A DNA stretch of 64,000 nt, from NCBI RefSeq assembly GCF_003438075.1, contig NZ_QSTA01000001.1:434001-498000 (forward strand), written 5' to 3'. The notes beneath the pieces are model-generated. The model did not search any database and was not told the origin of the DNA. It was given only the letters and a program-made list of their open reading frames with translations. Below, in pieces: positions 52,484-62,035 of this stretch. How positions within the stretch are numbered: the first letter of the stretch is position 1; every line of letters begins with the position of its first letter. This DNA comes from Eubacterium sp. OM08-24. Lineage in GTDB: Bacteria > Bacillota > Clostridia > Oscillospirales > Acutalibacteraceae. Made by a program: the position numbers and the translations under genes.

Positions 52484-52518
52484 AAAAAGGAGTAGCCGTA
52501 ATTACAGCTACTCCTTAT
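52484..52518 (-). terminator. terminator after upp
   Basis: AAGGAGTAGC pairs with GCTACTCCTT, followed by T6 on the - strand. Confidence 0.82.
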
Positions 52519-52536
52519 AAATATTAGTTCAAAATA

Positions 52537-53163
52537 TTATTTAGTACCAAAGATTCTGTCGCCTGCATCGCCAAGGCCCGGACGAATGTATGCGTTATCG
52601 TCAAGTTCACGATCGAGTGCTCCAACATAAAGCTGAATGTCGGGGTGTGCTTTCATAAGAGTTTCTACACCCTTTGGAGCTGCTATGATAGACATAAATT
52701 TAATCTTTTGGCCGCCATGCTTTTTAATGTAATCTACTGCTGCGACTGCCGAACCGCCTGTTGCGAGCATTGGGTCAACAACAACGATCTGACGCTGGTC
52801 TATCGGCTCAGGGAGTTTGCAGTAGTATTCGTGAGGCTCATGGGTAACAGGGTCACGATAAAGCCCGATGTGACCTACTCTTGCAGACGGAACGAGAGCG
52901 AGAATGCCGCCGACCATACCAAGACCTGCTCTAAGAATTGGCACAACAGCAAGTTTTTTGCCTGAAATTACAGGCTGTTTAGACTCCTCAAGCGGAGTTT
53001 TAATTGTAATTTCCTGAGTTTCAAGGTCAGAAAGAGCCTCGTAACCCATAAGCATAGCGATTTCCTCAACAAGTTTACGGAACTCGTTTGTTGAAGTGTT
53101 TTCTTTTCTGAGTAAAGTGATTTTGTGGCGAATAAGCGGATGTGTCATATATGAAACAGACAT
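52537..53163 (-). CDS. upp: uracil phosphoribosyltransferase
   Basis: Salvages uracil to UMP with PRPP; 208 residues, full length. [12 protein letters not shown] at the N-terminus, [11 protein letters not shown], the PRPP loop [14 protein letters not shown], and the C-terminal uracil-binding region [23 protein letters not shown] precedes the ATG. Own promoter and terminator, no uracil permease next to it. Confidence 0.96.
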   Translation of the reverse strand: MSVSYMTHPLIRHKITLLRKENTSTNEFRKLVEEIAMLMGYEALSDLETQEITIKTPLEESKQPVISGKKLAVVPILRAGLGMVGGILALVPSARVGHIGLYRDPVTHEPHEYYCKLPEPIDQRQIVVVDPMLATGGSAVAAVDYIKKHGGQKIKFMSIIAAPKGVETLMKAHPDIQLYVGALDRELDDNAYIRPGLGDAGDRIFGTK

Positions 53164-53204
53164 AATTTTCCTCCAAGTTTAAAATTATTTTATTAACTTT
53201 ATAT

Positions 53205-53233
53205 ATAATATCATATTTTGTCGATATATTCAA
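53205..53233 (-). promoter_or_regulatory. promoter of upp
   Basis: On the - strand: TTGAAT (53228-53233), a 17-base spacer, TATTAT (53205-53210). Confidence 0.65.
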
Positions 53234-53241
53234 GCCGTATA

Positions 53242-54810
53242 TTAAATTTTTTCGTGGATTGAATTTAATTCTGAAATGCTGATATTGTGAATAGTTGCTT
53301 TTTCTGAATTTATTTCTAATCTGTTGAGATTGCTGTCCTGAATATAGGTCATACCCATAAATACAGTGCCGTCATCAGCGAAAATTTCGGCATATACGGT
53401 ATCAAATATTACCCTCAAGTTTAGATTATGTCCACAACATTTTAGCGGAGCGGACTTATCAAGACAGAATAAAGTTTTACTATTACTGTCATAAGTGATT
53501 TTAAGACCGAAAAGCTCTAATGAAAATGAATTTGACACATCTGCACTTATGCTGATATCGCAGGCTCGACTGTCAATTCTTTTGATATATGGATTTGAAT
53601 TTGAAATTGCAACATTATTTATTGTTACGCAATCTTTATAGAGTGTTTTAAGCTCGTCAATTGGCAATGCGGAAAGATACATATTATTATCAATCTTTTT
53701 TATTGTCATATTTTGCGGAATGTTTAGGCAGCTTCCAAACGGATTATTTGGAATAACTGCCGAAGCAAAGGCTGTGCGTATGCGCCTGCCGTCTGGAGTA
53801 TTGAACCAAGATTGAGCGGCATAGGACGCATTGCCAAAGTTTAATCTCTTTTGCTCGGTTTCTATTTTAAATTTTTTGCCGTCAAAGCTGCCTATGTAGT
53901 ATCTGTCAGCGGCGGCAGAAAATACCCACTTAATATTATCGCTGGCATTTTCAACAGTAAGTGGATAGAAATCGGGGCATTCGGAATCATCAGGCATTGT
54001 TATTTCCTGTATTTTTTGCCATTGAGTGAGATTTTCGGATTTCAAAATTGCAAAGCTGTGACCGTCAAGATATAACACCATAATGTAGATGTCAAGCGGT
54101 GAATAGTATATTACCTTTGGATCTCTGTTTTCGTATGCTAAATTTTCTATTATAGGATTTTTGTCATATTTAATCAGAGTTTTTCCGCCGTCTGAGCTAT
54201 ACGCAAGGCATTGTGTAAAAGGCTTATGCTTTGAAGTTTCTGATGTGTGACCTGCGCTTGTGTAATAATACAGAATAACAGGAGTATCATCCTGCTGAAA
54301 ATCACATCTGTTATCCTTGTCAATTATTGCACAACCTGAGAATATTGTTCCATCTTTATCGGGAAACAGCACATCTCCAAATTCTCTCCAATGTATAAGA
54401 TCCTCGCTGAATGCGCCGCCCCAATGCATATTTTCCCATGTTGTGGCAACCGGATTGTGCTGAAAATACATTAGATATTTTCCGTTTGCATACACAAGTC
54501 CGTTCGGGTCATTTATCCAACCCTTGGCGGCTGTAAAATGCACCAGCGGTCTGTATTTGCCGTCATATTCAAAGCTGATTTCTTCGGCTTTATCAAAGCA
54601 AATATCGACAATCGGTGACGAAGTGATTTTTATTTTTTTACCTTTAAATCTTTTTAAATCAACAGGAAATTTATAGTCGGGTGTATTGTTATCAAGTCTA
54701 ACGACTAAATCATAGACAAGCTCATTATCTATATAAAAATACAATCTTTTATTTTGAGCGTTGTCGCTGGCAGGGAGCAATATATAATTAGTATCACATA
54801 AAAATTCCAT
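53242..54810 (-). CDS. GH32 family beta-fructosidase
   Basis: A 522-residue glycoside hydrolase that splits fructose from sucrose or fructans. WINDPNGL (98-105) holds the nucleophile Asp101; YENRDPKV the transition-state Asp; ECPDFY the acid/base Glu. A five-blade propeller (about 85-385) is followed by the C-terminal beta-sandwich, and about 80 extra residues precede the catalytic core. There is no signal peptide, so it acts on imported short sugars. GAGGTGATAAT precedes the ATG. It has a perfect consensus promoter but no PTS, permease or LacI neighbour. Confidence 0.93.
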   Translation of the reverse strand: MEFLCDTNYILLPASDNAQNKRLYFYIDNELVYDLVVRLDNNTPDYKFPVDLKRFKGKKIKITSSPIVDICFDKAEEISFEYDGKYRPLVHFTAAKGWINDPNGLVYANGKYLMYFQHNPVATTWENMHWGGAFSEDLIHWREFGDVLFPDKDGTIFSGCAIIDKDNRCDFQQDDTPVILYYYTSAGHTSETSKHKPFTQCLAYSSDGGKTLIKYDKNPIIENLAYENRDPKVIYYSPLDIYIMVLYLDGHSFAILKSENLTQWQKIQEITMPDDSECPDFYPLTVENASDNIKWVFSAAADRYYIGSFDGKKFKIETEQKRLNFGNASYAAQSWFNTPDGRRIRTAFASAVIPNNPFGSCLNIPQNMTIKKIDNNMYLSALPIDELKTLYKDCVTINNVAISNSNPYIKRIDSRACDISISADVSNSFSLELFGLKITYDSNSKTLFCLDKSAPLKCCGHNLNLRVIFDTVYAEIFADDGTVFMGMTYIQDSNLNRLEINSEKATIHNISISELNSIHEKI

Positions 54811-54849
54811 ATTATCACCTCAAAAATTTAAAGTAATTACAGTAATTTA

Positions 54850-54878
54850 ATTATATATTCGCCGCCTTTTCTTGTCAA
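54850..54878 (-). promoter_or_regulatory. consensus promoter of the GH32 gene
   Basis: On the - strand: TTGACA (54873-54878), a 17-base spacer, TATAAT (54850-54855); exact consensus at both elements. Confidence 0.78.
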
Positions 54879-54888
54879 TATTTTATAA

Positions 54889-54927
54889 AAAACAGCCGAC
54901 AGAATCACAAAATCTGCCGACTGCTTT
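54889..54927 (-). terminator. terminator after the Tet(M)-like gene
   Basis: GCAGTCGGCAGA pairs with TCTGTCGGCTGT with a T6 tail on the - strand. It begins directly at the stop codon. Confidence 0.78.
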
Positions 54928-57513
54928 TTAATCTTTATTATTAATAATATTTCTGATTTCTTCTTCGGCTTGCCTTACCTCTTCAAGAAACGCAAGCGAT
55001 GGCACACGCAAAGCACCGTTTCCGAGTATAATCATTTGTTCAAGCGCATCTGAGGTTACTACACGAACTCGGTTATTTTTAGCGAGCTTATGCGTTACTT
55101 TTTCAATATACATATCGGCGGTTTCAGCCTCTTTGGTGTAAACAATGCTTATGCCGTTTACGGTTTCAACTTCTCTGTACTGCCCTTTAACACGATAGGC
55201 GTCAAATACAAGAATCAAATTGCACTTGCTGTAACCCTGATAGTTGCACAATATATTTATAAGTACCTGCCTTGCTCCGTCTAAGCTCCTTTCGGTAAGC
55301 TCTTTGAGGTGTTCCCATGCAAAAATTACATTGTAGCCGTCTACAAGCAGGTATTCCGTACCATTGAATTGCGGATTTTTTCTCAGCTTTTCAGCGGCTT
55401 TATCTAATGCAGATACCGCAGTTACTTTGCGCCTTTCCGGCGCTTTTTTATGAGTAACGGGGCCGTAGGTTTGTTCAAAAATTTGCATAAGCTCCTTGTC
55501 AAGTGCGAAAACATCATCTTGATTTTTGCATTTTGCAAAGGCGGTTTTGCTGTTTACGCTCTTTGATTCGTCAGTAGCAGGCGTTAGCGCACTCGGCAGG
55601 TGCATATGTTCGCTTACCTCGTTCCACGCAACATTGTAACCTGCTCCATGTGAGCAGAAAACCGAGCCGCAAGGATTTTCAGAATCGGCATCGCAGTCAT
55701 AACCAATGCTTTCAATTACCTCTCCGGCATTGTGACAAGGCTCATATCCTTTTAAAATACAAGTGAGCTTGCCTTTGCCATGGGTGTACTGCATAACCTC
55801 TTTTGTGTAGCTCCGCATTTCTGATACAGGGCAGGTGCCGTTAAGCACCGTAACATCTCCCCTGCTTTCCGGTGATGAAAATGTACCGTTCATACGCTGA
55901 ATATCCGACATCGCCCTGCCTATATTTTCGTTTGGTACTTCAAGGGTAAATTCATAAACAGGCTCAAGCAAAATGCTCTTTGCCAAGCGAAGTCCCTGTC
56001 GTACCGCCCTGTAAGTAGCCTGTCTGAAATCTCCGCCCTCGGTATGCTTGGCGTGTGCTCTGCCTGATACAAGCGTTATTTCTACATCTGTGATTGGTGA
56101 GCCTGTGAGAACTCCGAGATGCGTTTTTTCGTGGAGATGAGTTAGTATAAGTCTTTGCCAGTTGCGGTCGAGCTGATCCTCCTTGCAACGGGAATTTATG
56201 ATAATTCCACTGCCACGCTTAAGCGGTTTTATAAGCAAATGTACCTCCGCATAGTGCTTTAGCGGTTCAAAATGCCCCACACCCTCAACTGTGTTTTCTA
56301 TGGTTTCCTTGTAAATAATATTGCCTGTGCTAAATTCTACCGTCATACCAAAGCGCTCAAAAATTATGCTTTTAAGCACTTCAAGCTGAATTTCGCCCAT
56401 AAGCTGTATTTGAATTTCAGCAAGCCTACTGTTCCACACCACATTAAGCTGTGGATCTTCATTCTCCAAAATTTTAAGTTTTGCAAGTGCAGTGTGTGGG
56501 TCTGTTCCGTCTGTAAGGTCAACCTTGTATGTGAGTACAGGTTCAAGCATTGGCAAATCGGAATCGCTTTCTATACCGAGCCCATCGCCTGATTTTGCAA
56601 AAGTAATGCCTGTTACGGCGCACACTGTGCCTGCCGCCGCCTCGTCAATCGCAGTGAATTTCTCTCCCGAATACACTCTGATTCGGTTCACTTTTTCGGC
56701 ATTGACATTTTTGTCGCTTTTAAGCACTTCACGCACCTTTAAACTGCCGCCCGTTACTTTCATAAAAGTAAGTCGGTTGCCTTGATTATCGTTGGCAATT
56801 TTAAAGGCTTTTGCGCCAAACTCACTCGGATAGTCGGGCATTTGTGTGTATTCGTCAAGCAAGGCGAGAAACTCACGCACACCGTCAAGTTTAAGCGCCG
56901 AGCCGAACATACAGGGAAAAAGCTTTCGCTCCTTAATTGCTCTGATAATATCAGCTTTTTCAATACTTTCGGTTTCGTAATATTTCTCAAGCATTTGCTC
57001 GTCACAAACAGCTACATTTTCACGAAAAGAATCTGTGTTTTGATATGTAAAGTCAACGCAGTTTTCGTCAAGATTCGTTCTCAGCTGTGCCATAATTGCA
57101 AGCTTGTCTGCACCGTCAAGATCCATTTTATTTACAAATATAAAGCAAGGCACATTGTATCTTTTCAAAAGCTTCCAAAGTGTTGCTGTGTGGCTCTGAA
57201 CTCCGTTTGTGCCGCTGATTACAAGAATTGCATAATCAAGCACCTGCAAAGTACGCTCTGCTTCTGCCGAAAAATCAATATGTCCGGGGGTGTCGAGCAA
57301 TGTGAAATCCGTATTGTTGTACTTCATTACCGCCTGCTTTGAAAAAATAGTAATTCCTCTGTCACGCTCAAGAGAAAATGTGTCGAGAAAAGAATCTCTA
57401 TGGTCTACCCTGCCGAGCTTGGTTATATTTCCCGAGCAGTACATAAGCGCCTCTGAAAGCGTGGTTTTACCCGAGTCAACATGAGCAAGTATTCCGACTG
57501 CGATTTTCTTCAT
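54928..57513 (-). CDS. Tet(M)-like ribosomal GTPase fused to a NYN (YacP/Rae1-like) nuclease
   Basis: An 861-residue fusion. Residues 1 to about 650 are an EF-G-like factor of the ribosomal protection group: G1 GILAHVDSGKTTL, G2 RGITIFSKQ, G3 DTPGHIDF, G4 FVNKMD, then EF-G domains II-V. From about 720 a NYN/PIN-like domain follows: LLVDGYNVIF, LILVFDAYRV and VVTSDALEQ supply three acidic metal ligands. YacP/Rae1 of B. subtilis is a NYN ribonuclease that cuts mRNA in the ribosomal A site, the same place where Tet(M)-type factors bind. Tetracycline resistance is possible but not implied. Start: ATG 57513 with GGTGAT. Confidence 0.9.
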   Translation of the reverse strand: MKKIAVGILAHVDSGKTTLSEALMYCSGNITKLGRVDHRDSFLDTFSLERDRGITIFSKQAVMKYNNTDFTLLDTPGHIDFSAEAERTLQVLDYAILVISGTNGVQSHTATLWKLLKRYNVPCFIFVNKMDLDGADKLAIMAQLRTNLDENCVDFTYQNTDSFRENVAVCDEQMLEKYYETESIEKADIIRAIKERKLFPCMFGSALKLDGVREFLALLDEYTQMPDYPSEFGAKAFKIANDNQGNRLTFMKVTGGSLKVREVLKSDKNVNAEKVNRIRVYSGEKFTAIDEAAAGTVCAVTGITFAKSGDGLGIESDSDLPMLEPVLTYKVDLTDGTDPHTALAKLKILENEDPQLNVVWNSRLAEIQIQLMGEIQLEVLKSIIFERFGMTVEFSTGNIIYKETIENTVEGVGHFEPLKHYAEVHLLIKPLKRGSGIIINSRCKEDQLDRNWQRLILTHLHEKTHLGVLTGSPITDVEITLVSGRAHAKHTEGGDFRQATYRAVRQGLRLAKSILLEPVYEFTLEVPNENIGRAMSDIQRMNGTFSSPESRGDVTVLNGTCPVSEMRSYTKEVMQYTHGKGKLTCILKGYEPCHNAGEVIESIGYDCDADSENPCGSVFCSHGAGYNVAWNEVSEHMHLPSALTPATDESKSVNSKTAFAKCKNQDDVFALDKELMQIFEQTYGPVTHKKAPERRKVTAVSALDKAAEKLRKNPQFNGTEYLLVDGYNVIFAWEHLKELTERSLDGARQVLINILCNYQGYSKCNLILVFDAYRVKGQYREVETVNGISIVYTKEAETADMYIEKVTHKLAKNNRVRVVTSDALEQMIILGNGALRVPSLAFLEEVRQAEEEIRNIINNKD

Positions 57514-57543
57514 TTTATCACCGTACCCTGCAAAATAATACAA

Positions 57544-57960
57544 AAAATCAGTTAATAAAATTATATCATAGCAAACCCGAGTTGTAAATTATACAATTGT
57601 ATTTTTATAACTTAGCAATCATCGGTCGGGTAAACACAGCATAAGCCAAGCCAATCTTCTTAAACTCGTTTTCCGATAAATTTGTAATTTTAATCATTTT
57701 TCTTAACTTCTTTTAAAGTTATTTTCATTAAGTTAGTTTTTACTAACTTTCCTTTTAAGAAAAGCTGTGTGTAAAGCATCGTGTAAATACTTGTTCACAC
57801 AGGTTATGTTTTTAGATATTATGGTTTATACTATATAATTAGCACTTACAGTTTTTTCTGCGTAAACGGCTAACCTTTTGCCGCTTTGCGACATTTCATC
57901 TACAAGATTAAAAATATCACCGAATTATTACGGCATTGCGTAAAATAATAACTATGGGGT
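57544..57960. other. gene-poor stretch
   Basis: About 420 AT-rich bases. A perfect inverted repeat AAGTTAGT/ACTAACTT lies at 57730-57749. TATAAT occurs near 57833 without a convincing -35 box. Apart from the short fragment noted at 57605-57697 I see no gene or known RNA. Confidence 0.4.
57605..57697 (-). pseudogene. possible N-terminal fragment of an acetyltransferase-like gene
   Basis: A 30-residue frame, MIKITNLSENEFKKIGLAYA and ten more residues, resembles the start of some GNAT-type proteins but ends at once. No good ribosome site. Could be chance. Confidence 0.25.
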
Positions 57961-57966
57961 GATTTT

Positions 57967-58179
57967 ATGAAAAGTAAAAATAAAACAAATAATGCGGCAA
58001 AAGAAAATGAATTTGCAAACGCAAATAAAAATCTTGAACGCTGTCTTGACCAAATGGCGAACGCTTATTCAACCTACGACTGCACAGGGCTAATTCCGAG
58101 CAGGCCCGAAAACGAGGCACAGCTTGAGTCATACAAAGAAGTTTACAACTACCTGCCGACCGATACCGGCAATTTATAA
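57967..58179 (+). CDS. small hydrophilic protein of unknown function
   Basis: A 70-residue Asn/Lys/Glu-rich protein (KNKTNNAAKENEFANANKNL) with one or two helices and an ordered-looking middle, RCLDQMANAYSTYDCTGLIP, that has two cysteines. GGGGTGATTTT directly precedes the ATG, a strong site. Its end overlaps the convergent pseudouridine synthase gene by six bases. I do not recognise it. Confidence 0.6.
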   Translation: MKSKNKTNNAAKENEFANANKNLERCLDQMANAYSTYDCTGLIPSRPENEAQLESYKEVYNYLPTDTGNL

Positions 58180-59073
58180 AACAATGTTGTTTTCGAGAGC
58201 GGCATTTATTTCCCGAGAAATATTTTTCATATCATCGGGAATCGGCGCAGTGACAGTAATCGGCTGTTTTGTTATCGGGTGCACAAAATCAAGTTTACCG
58301 CAGTGCAAAGCCTGCCTTTGAATTTTATCAAGTCTGCCTCCGTACAAATCATCGCCCTCAAGCGGATGAGCGAGGTATGCCATATGACAGCGAATCTGAT
58401 GTGTTCTGCCTGTTTCAAGCACAAGGCTTACAAGAGTACAGTCCTCGCCTTTTGCGAGCACCTTGTAATGAGTAATTGACTCTGCACCGTCGGGTGTAAC
58501 CTCTCGCACCATTTTAGAGTCCTTTTTTAAGGCGATGGGTGCGTTTACAGTGCCGTTTTCATTTATAATTCCTGAGCAGACCGCAAAATATGTTTTGTTA
58601 AGCGCAAATTTTACAGCGTTTGCCGTATATCGGTCTTTTGCAATGAAAACTATTCCCGAAGTATCTTTATCGAGCCTGTTTATGGCACGAAATGTAAATT
58701 CCTTGCCGCTGTTTTGCGCATAATAAGCCACAATATTGGCAAGGGTGTCGCTTTGGTGCTGTTTTACAGGGTGAACAGGCATTGAATACGGCTTGTTTAC
58801 AATTAAAATATAGTCGTCTTCGTACAAAATGTCGAGTTTGCCCTCAACAGGCTCTATGCCGATTTTTTCATCAATCAGCCTGATTATAACTTCTTTGCCT
58901 GCCGAAACAGTATCAATGGTTCGCAAAATTTTTCCGTCCATCAAAATACCGTCTTTTTCTCGCTTTAGGCGTGTTATCATTCTTGATGAAAGCTTGCAGT
59001 ACGAGCGCAAAAAGTTGAGCGCATTTACTCCGTCATATTCAGTTGGAACGGTGAAAGTGAGCTTATTAGGCAT
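58174..59073 (-). CDS. RluA/RluD-family 23S/tRNA pseudouridine synthase
   Basis: Isomerises uridine to pseudouridine in RNA; 299 residues. N-terminal S4-like domain (about 15-60), then the catalytic domain with Asp135 in INRLDKDTSG, plus the HQIRCHMAYLAHPLEGDDLYGG motif near the end. Target (23S rRNA or tRNA) cannot be told. It overlaps the DUF1294 gene by eight bases, so they form an operon. Confidence 0.92.
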   Translation of the reverse strand: MPNKLTFTVPTEYDGVNALNFLRSYCKLSSRMITRLKREKDGILMDGKILRTIDTVSAGKEVIIRLIDEKIGIEPVEGKLDILYEDDYILIVNKPYSMPVHPVKQHQSDTLANIVAYYAQNSGKEFTFRAINRLDKDTSGIVFIAKDRYTANAVKFALNKTYFAVCSGIINENGTVNAPIALKKDSKMVREVTPDGAESITHYKVLAKGEDCTLVSLVLETGRTHQIRCHMAYLAHPLEGDDLYGGRLDKIQRQALHCGKLDFVHPITKQPITVTAPIPDDMKNISREINAALENNIVL

Positions 59074-59350
59074 AGATATATCTCCAAATAAGAAATGCTA
59101 AAACACATTGAAGTGCAAAAATTACGGGAATACCAACCATAAATTTTGCGTGTCTGGTTTTGTGGCGGATAATGAGCATAGTTATATACATTGATACACT
59201 TCCACCAAGGGCAGAAAGCAAAAGCAGGGTGCTTTCGGGTACTCGCCACTTTCTTTTAATTGCTTTAACTTTATCTGATATTGTTACAATTATTGATATA
59301 AGGTTTATCAGTACAAGATAAATCAGTAACAATTGTGAATAAATCTCCAT
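59066..59350 (-). CDS. DUF1294 membrane protein
   Basis: A 94-residue protein with three hydrophobic segments (about 5-25, 41-60, 72-91). RVPESTLLLLSALGGSVSMY and RHKTRHAKFMVGIP are the family signature. Function unknown. GAGGTGAAATAT precedes the ATG; divergent start with the GHL10 gene only 25 bases away. Confidence 0.88.
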   Translation of the reverse strand: MEIYSQLLLIYLVLINLISIIVTISDKVKAIKRKWRVPESTLLLLSALGGSVSMYITMLIIRHKTRHAKFMVGIPVIFALQCVLAFLIWRYIYA

Positions 59351-59375
59351 ATTTCACCTCAAAGGAAGGATTTTA

Positions 59376-60626
59376 ATGTCAGTAAAAAAATTTGCGCCTG
59401 TAATTTTATCAGCCGTACTGCTTGTAACAGCGCTTGCTGCAAGGGCATATTCCGAAAACGGCGAAGTTAAGACTGTATCAACCTCAACGATTGATACAGC
59501 AACAAATGACAATGCCAAAGTTGAGCAAAATGAACGCTCGACAAAAGAAATGCGTGGCGTGTGGGTGTCTTACATAGAACTTGATATGCAGAATGAATCC
59601 GATAAAAGCGAATCTGCTTTCAGAGAAAAATTTAAAAACATTGCAATCACAAGCAAAAACGCAGGATTTAATACACTTATTGTGCAGGTGCGACCGTTTT
59701 GTGACGCACTTTATAAATCGGTTTACTTCCCTTATTCTCATATTTTAAGCGGTGAGCAGGGCGTAAGTCCTGATTATGACGCTCTAAAAGTAATGTGCGA
59801 GATTTGCTCAGAACTTGACCTTGATATTCACGCATGGGTAAATCCGTACAGAATCAGTACCGACAGCACACCGCAGGTTTTGAGTGAAAACAATCCGTAT
59901 GTGATAGATAACGAGCTTGGCGAAGAAACCGAAAACGGAATTTTTTTAAATCCCGCAAACAAAATGGCACGAAACCTTATAATCAACGGTGTAACCGAAA
60001 TTGTAAAGAATTACGATGTTGACGGAATACAGTTTGACGATTATTTTTACCCGACTCAGGACAGTGAATTTGACGATGAAGAATATGCCGAATATGTGGA
60101 CACTGTGGGTGCAATGAACTGTATGTCGGTGGATAACTGGCGGCTTGCCAATGTAAACACTCTGATTTGCGATACTTACAGGGCAATACATAAAATCAGC
60201 AATGATGTTGATTTCGGCATTTCTCCGCAAGGCAATATTGACAACAACGCAAAGATTTACGCTGATGTAAAAAGCTGGTGCATTTGTAAAGGCTTTGTGG
60301 ACTACATATGCCCTCAGCTTTATTACAGCCTTGAAAATCCTGCGCTCACCTTTGAAAATTCGCTCAACAGCTGGGCAAGTCTTGATATAAATAAAAATGT
60401 TAAGCTGTATGTAGGCTTAGCAGGCTACAAAGCAAACACCGATTCTGACGAGGGCACGTGGCTTTACAGCGACAATGTGCTTAGTAAGGAATATAAGATT
60501 GCTATGCAAAACGAAAAAGTAAGCGGAATAATGCTTTATTCATATTCGACTCTTGAAGATGAAAACGCAAGTACGGAAATTGCTAATCTTACAAATGCCA
60601 TTAAAAACAGCGAAAGCGTAAGTTAA
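59376..60626 (+). CDS. secreted GHL10-family (DUF187/YngK-like) glycosidase-like protein
   Basis: A 416-residue exported protein: signal peptide at 1-26 (VILSAVLLVTALAARAYS), then an (alpha/beta)8-barrel of the GHL10 family: KEMRGVWVSYIEL, NTLIVQVRPFCDAL, DIHAWVNPYR, VDGIQFDDYFYP with the likely catalytic acids, and ISPQGNI. The family is linked to cell-wall or exopolysaccharide breakdown in Firmicutes; substrate uncertain. AAAGGAAGG precedes the ATG. Its stop overlaps the convergent mtaB stop by four bases. Confidence 0.88.
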   Translation: MSVKKFAPVILSAVLLVTALAARAYSENGEVKTVSTSTIDTATNDNAKVEQNERSTKEMRGVWVSYIELDMQNESDKSESAFREKFKNIAITSKNAGFNTLIVQVRPFCDALYKSVYFPYSHILSGEQGVSPDYDALKVMCEICSELDLDIHAWVNPYRISTDSTPQVLSENNPYVIDNELGEETENGIFLNPANKMARNLIINGVTEIVKNYDVDGIQFDDYFYPTQDSEFDDEEYAEYVDTVGAMNCMSVDNWRLANVNTLICDTYRAIHKISNDVDFGISPQGNIDNNAKIYADVKSWCICKGFVDYICPQLYYSLENPALTFENSLNSWASLDINKNVKLYVGLAGYKANTDSDEGTWLYSDNVLSKEYKIAMQNEKVSGIMLYSYSTLEDENASTEIANLTNAIKNSESVS

Positions 60627-61915
60627 GCTATTGTGCCAACGCAGAAATCATCTTCGGCAGATGTGATCTTTACATTTACAATCTGACCGCAGAGATTATC
60701 GTTATCTGATATAATATGAACAGGTGTGTAATTTTTAGTGTAACCCTCAAGGTAGCCATGGCGCAGGCGCTCTATGAGTACCGACTCGGTCATTCCGACC
60801 TGAGTTTTCAAAAATTCGGCTCTTGATTTTGCTACAAGCTCGCCCATTTCTTTGGCTCTCTGCTCCTTGATATTAGGCGCAATCTGATTTGGCGCTTTAT
60901 CGGCAACAGTGCCTTTTCGCCTTGAATACGGGAATACATGAACCTTTGCAAAACCTGTCTGCTTTACAAAATCCATAGACGCTTTAAAATCTTCTTCGGT
61001 TTCCCCTGCAAATCCAACCATAACATCGGTGGTAATAGTGGAATTGTCAAAGGTTTTCCTGATATTAGATACAATCTTGCTGTACTCGGCGGTATCGTAA
61101 TGTCTGTTCATTGCTTTTAATGTGTTGTCACAACCGCTCTGAAGTGAAAGGTGGAACTGCGGACAGAATTTTGGCTGAGCCGCAAGTCTTTTAATCATAG
61201 GCTCGTCCATCTGCTCAGGCTCAACCGAGCCAAGTCGCACACGCTCAATGCCGTCTTGCGCACAAACGCACTCTACCGCATCGGCAAGATTTAAGCCTTC
61301 GTCTTGTCCGTAAGCCGAAAGATTTATGCCTACAAGCACAACCTCACGATAGCCGTTATCAGCAATTCTTTTTACCTCAGCCTTGAGCGCCTCAATGCTC
61401 TTTGAGCGAACTCTGCCCCTTGCATACGGAATAATGCAGTATGAGCAAAAACGGTTGCAGCCGTCCTCAATTTTGATAAAAGCTCTTGTGTGCTCGCCGA
61501 GCGAAGATATAGATAAATCCTCGAATTGCTCGTTTTTTACAGGGTGGGGTGATATAAAAACATTTTTCATATGATTTTCAATATATTCGTAAATTGCGGG
61601 AACAAGCTCTGCCCTTTTTGCGTTGCCGAGCACGATGTCGCAATTTTCAAAATTCTCTTGCTTATCGGGAAAAGCCTGTGGCATACAGCCTGTGAGCACA
61701 ATAATTCCGTCGGGGTTTTCTCGGCGAATTTTATTGATGAGCTTACGGTTTTTAGCGTCACTTACAGAGGTAACTGTGCAGCTGTTTACTACCGTTATAT
61801 CGGCAGGTGTGTTAGGCTCGGCAAGTTCAAAGCCGTTTTTTAATAAGTCCTCACGCATGGCCTGTGATTCATATTGATTTACTTTACAACCGAGGGTAAT
61901 TATATTAAAATTCAT
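60623..61915 (-). CDS. mtaB: tRNA t6A37 methylthiotransferase MtaB
   Basis: Radical-SAM enzyme that adds a methylthio group to t6A at position 37 of tRNAs; 430 residues. N-terminal UPF0004 domain starting NIITLGCKVNQYES with three cluster cysteines, radical SAM CxxxCxxC in CNRFCSYC, and a C-terminal TRAM domain. The GCKVNQYES start separates MtaB from MiaB and RimO. Probably monocistronic. Confidence 0.94.
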   Translation of the reverse strand: MNFNIITLGCKVNQYESQAMREDLLKNGFELAEPNTPADITVVNSCTVTSVSDAKNRKLINKIRRENPDGIIVLTGCMPQAFPDKQENFENCDIVLGNAKRAELVPAIYEYIENHMKNVFISPHPVKNEQFEDLSISSLGEHTRAFIKIEDGCNRFCSYCIIPYARGRVRSKSIEALKAEVKRIADNGYREVVLVGINLSAYGQDEGLNLADAVECVCAQDGIERVRLGSVEPEQMDEPMIKRLAAQPKFCPQFHLSLQSGCDNTLKAMNRHYDTAEYSKIVSNIRKTFDNSTITTDVMVGFAGETEEDFKASMDFVKQTGFAKVHVFPYSRRKGTVADKAPNQIAPNIKEQRAKEMGELVAKSRAEFLKTQVGMTESVLIERLRHGYLEGYTKNYTPVHIISDNDNLCGQIVNVKITSAEDDFCVGTIA

Positions 61916-61973
61916 ACTCTTTTTCCTTTTTTTCGTATAATATGTGGATTTTAAAATATTGCTTATTTTGTTA

Positions 61974-62002
61974 TTGAATAAATGTCAAAAAAATGGTATT
62001 AT
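61974..62002 (+). promoter_or_regulatory. promoter of the HPr-like gene
   Basis: TTGAAT (61974-61979), a 17-base spacer, TATTAT (61997-62002). Confidence 0.65.
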
Positions 62003-62035
62003 AGTGCTGTTATTATTTTAACGAGGAGAGATAAG

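Noticed and set aside
54928..57513. Calling this gene a tetracycline resistance determinant
   Set aside because: The family resemblance is real, but the NYN fusion and chromosomal core setting do not support acquired resistance.
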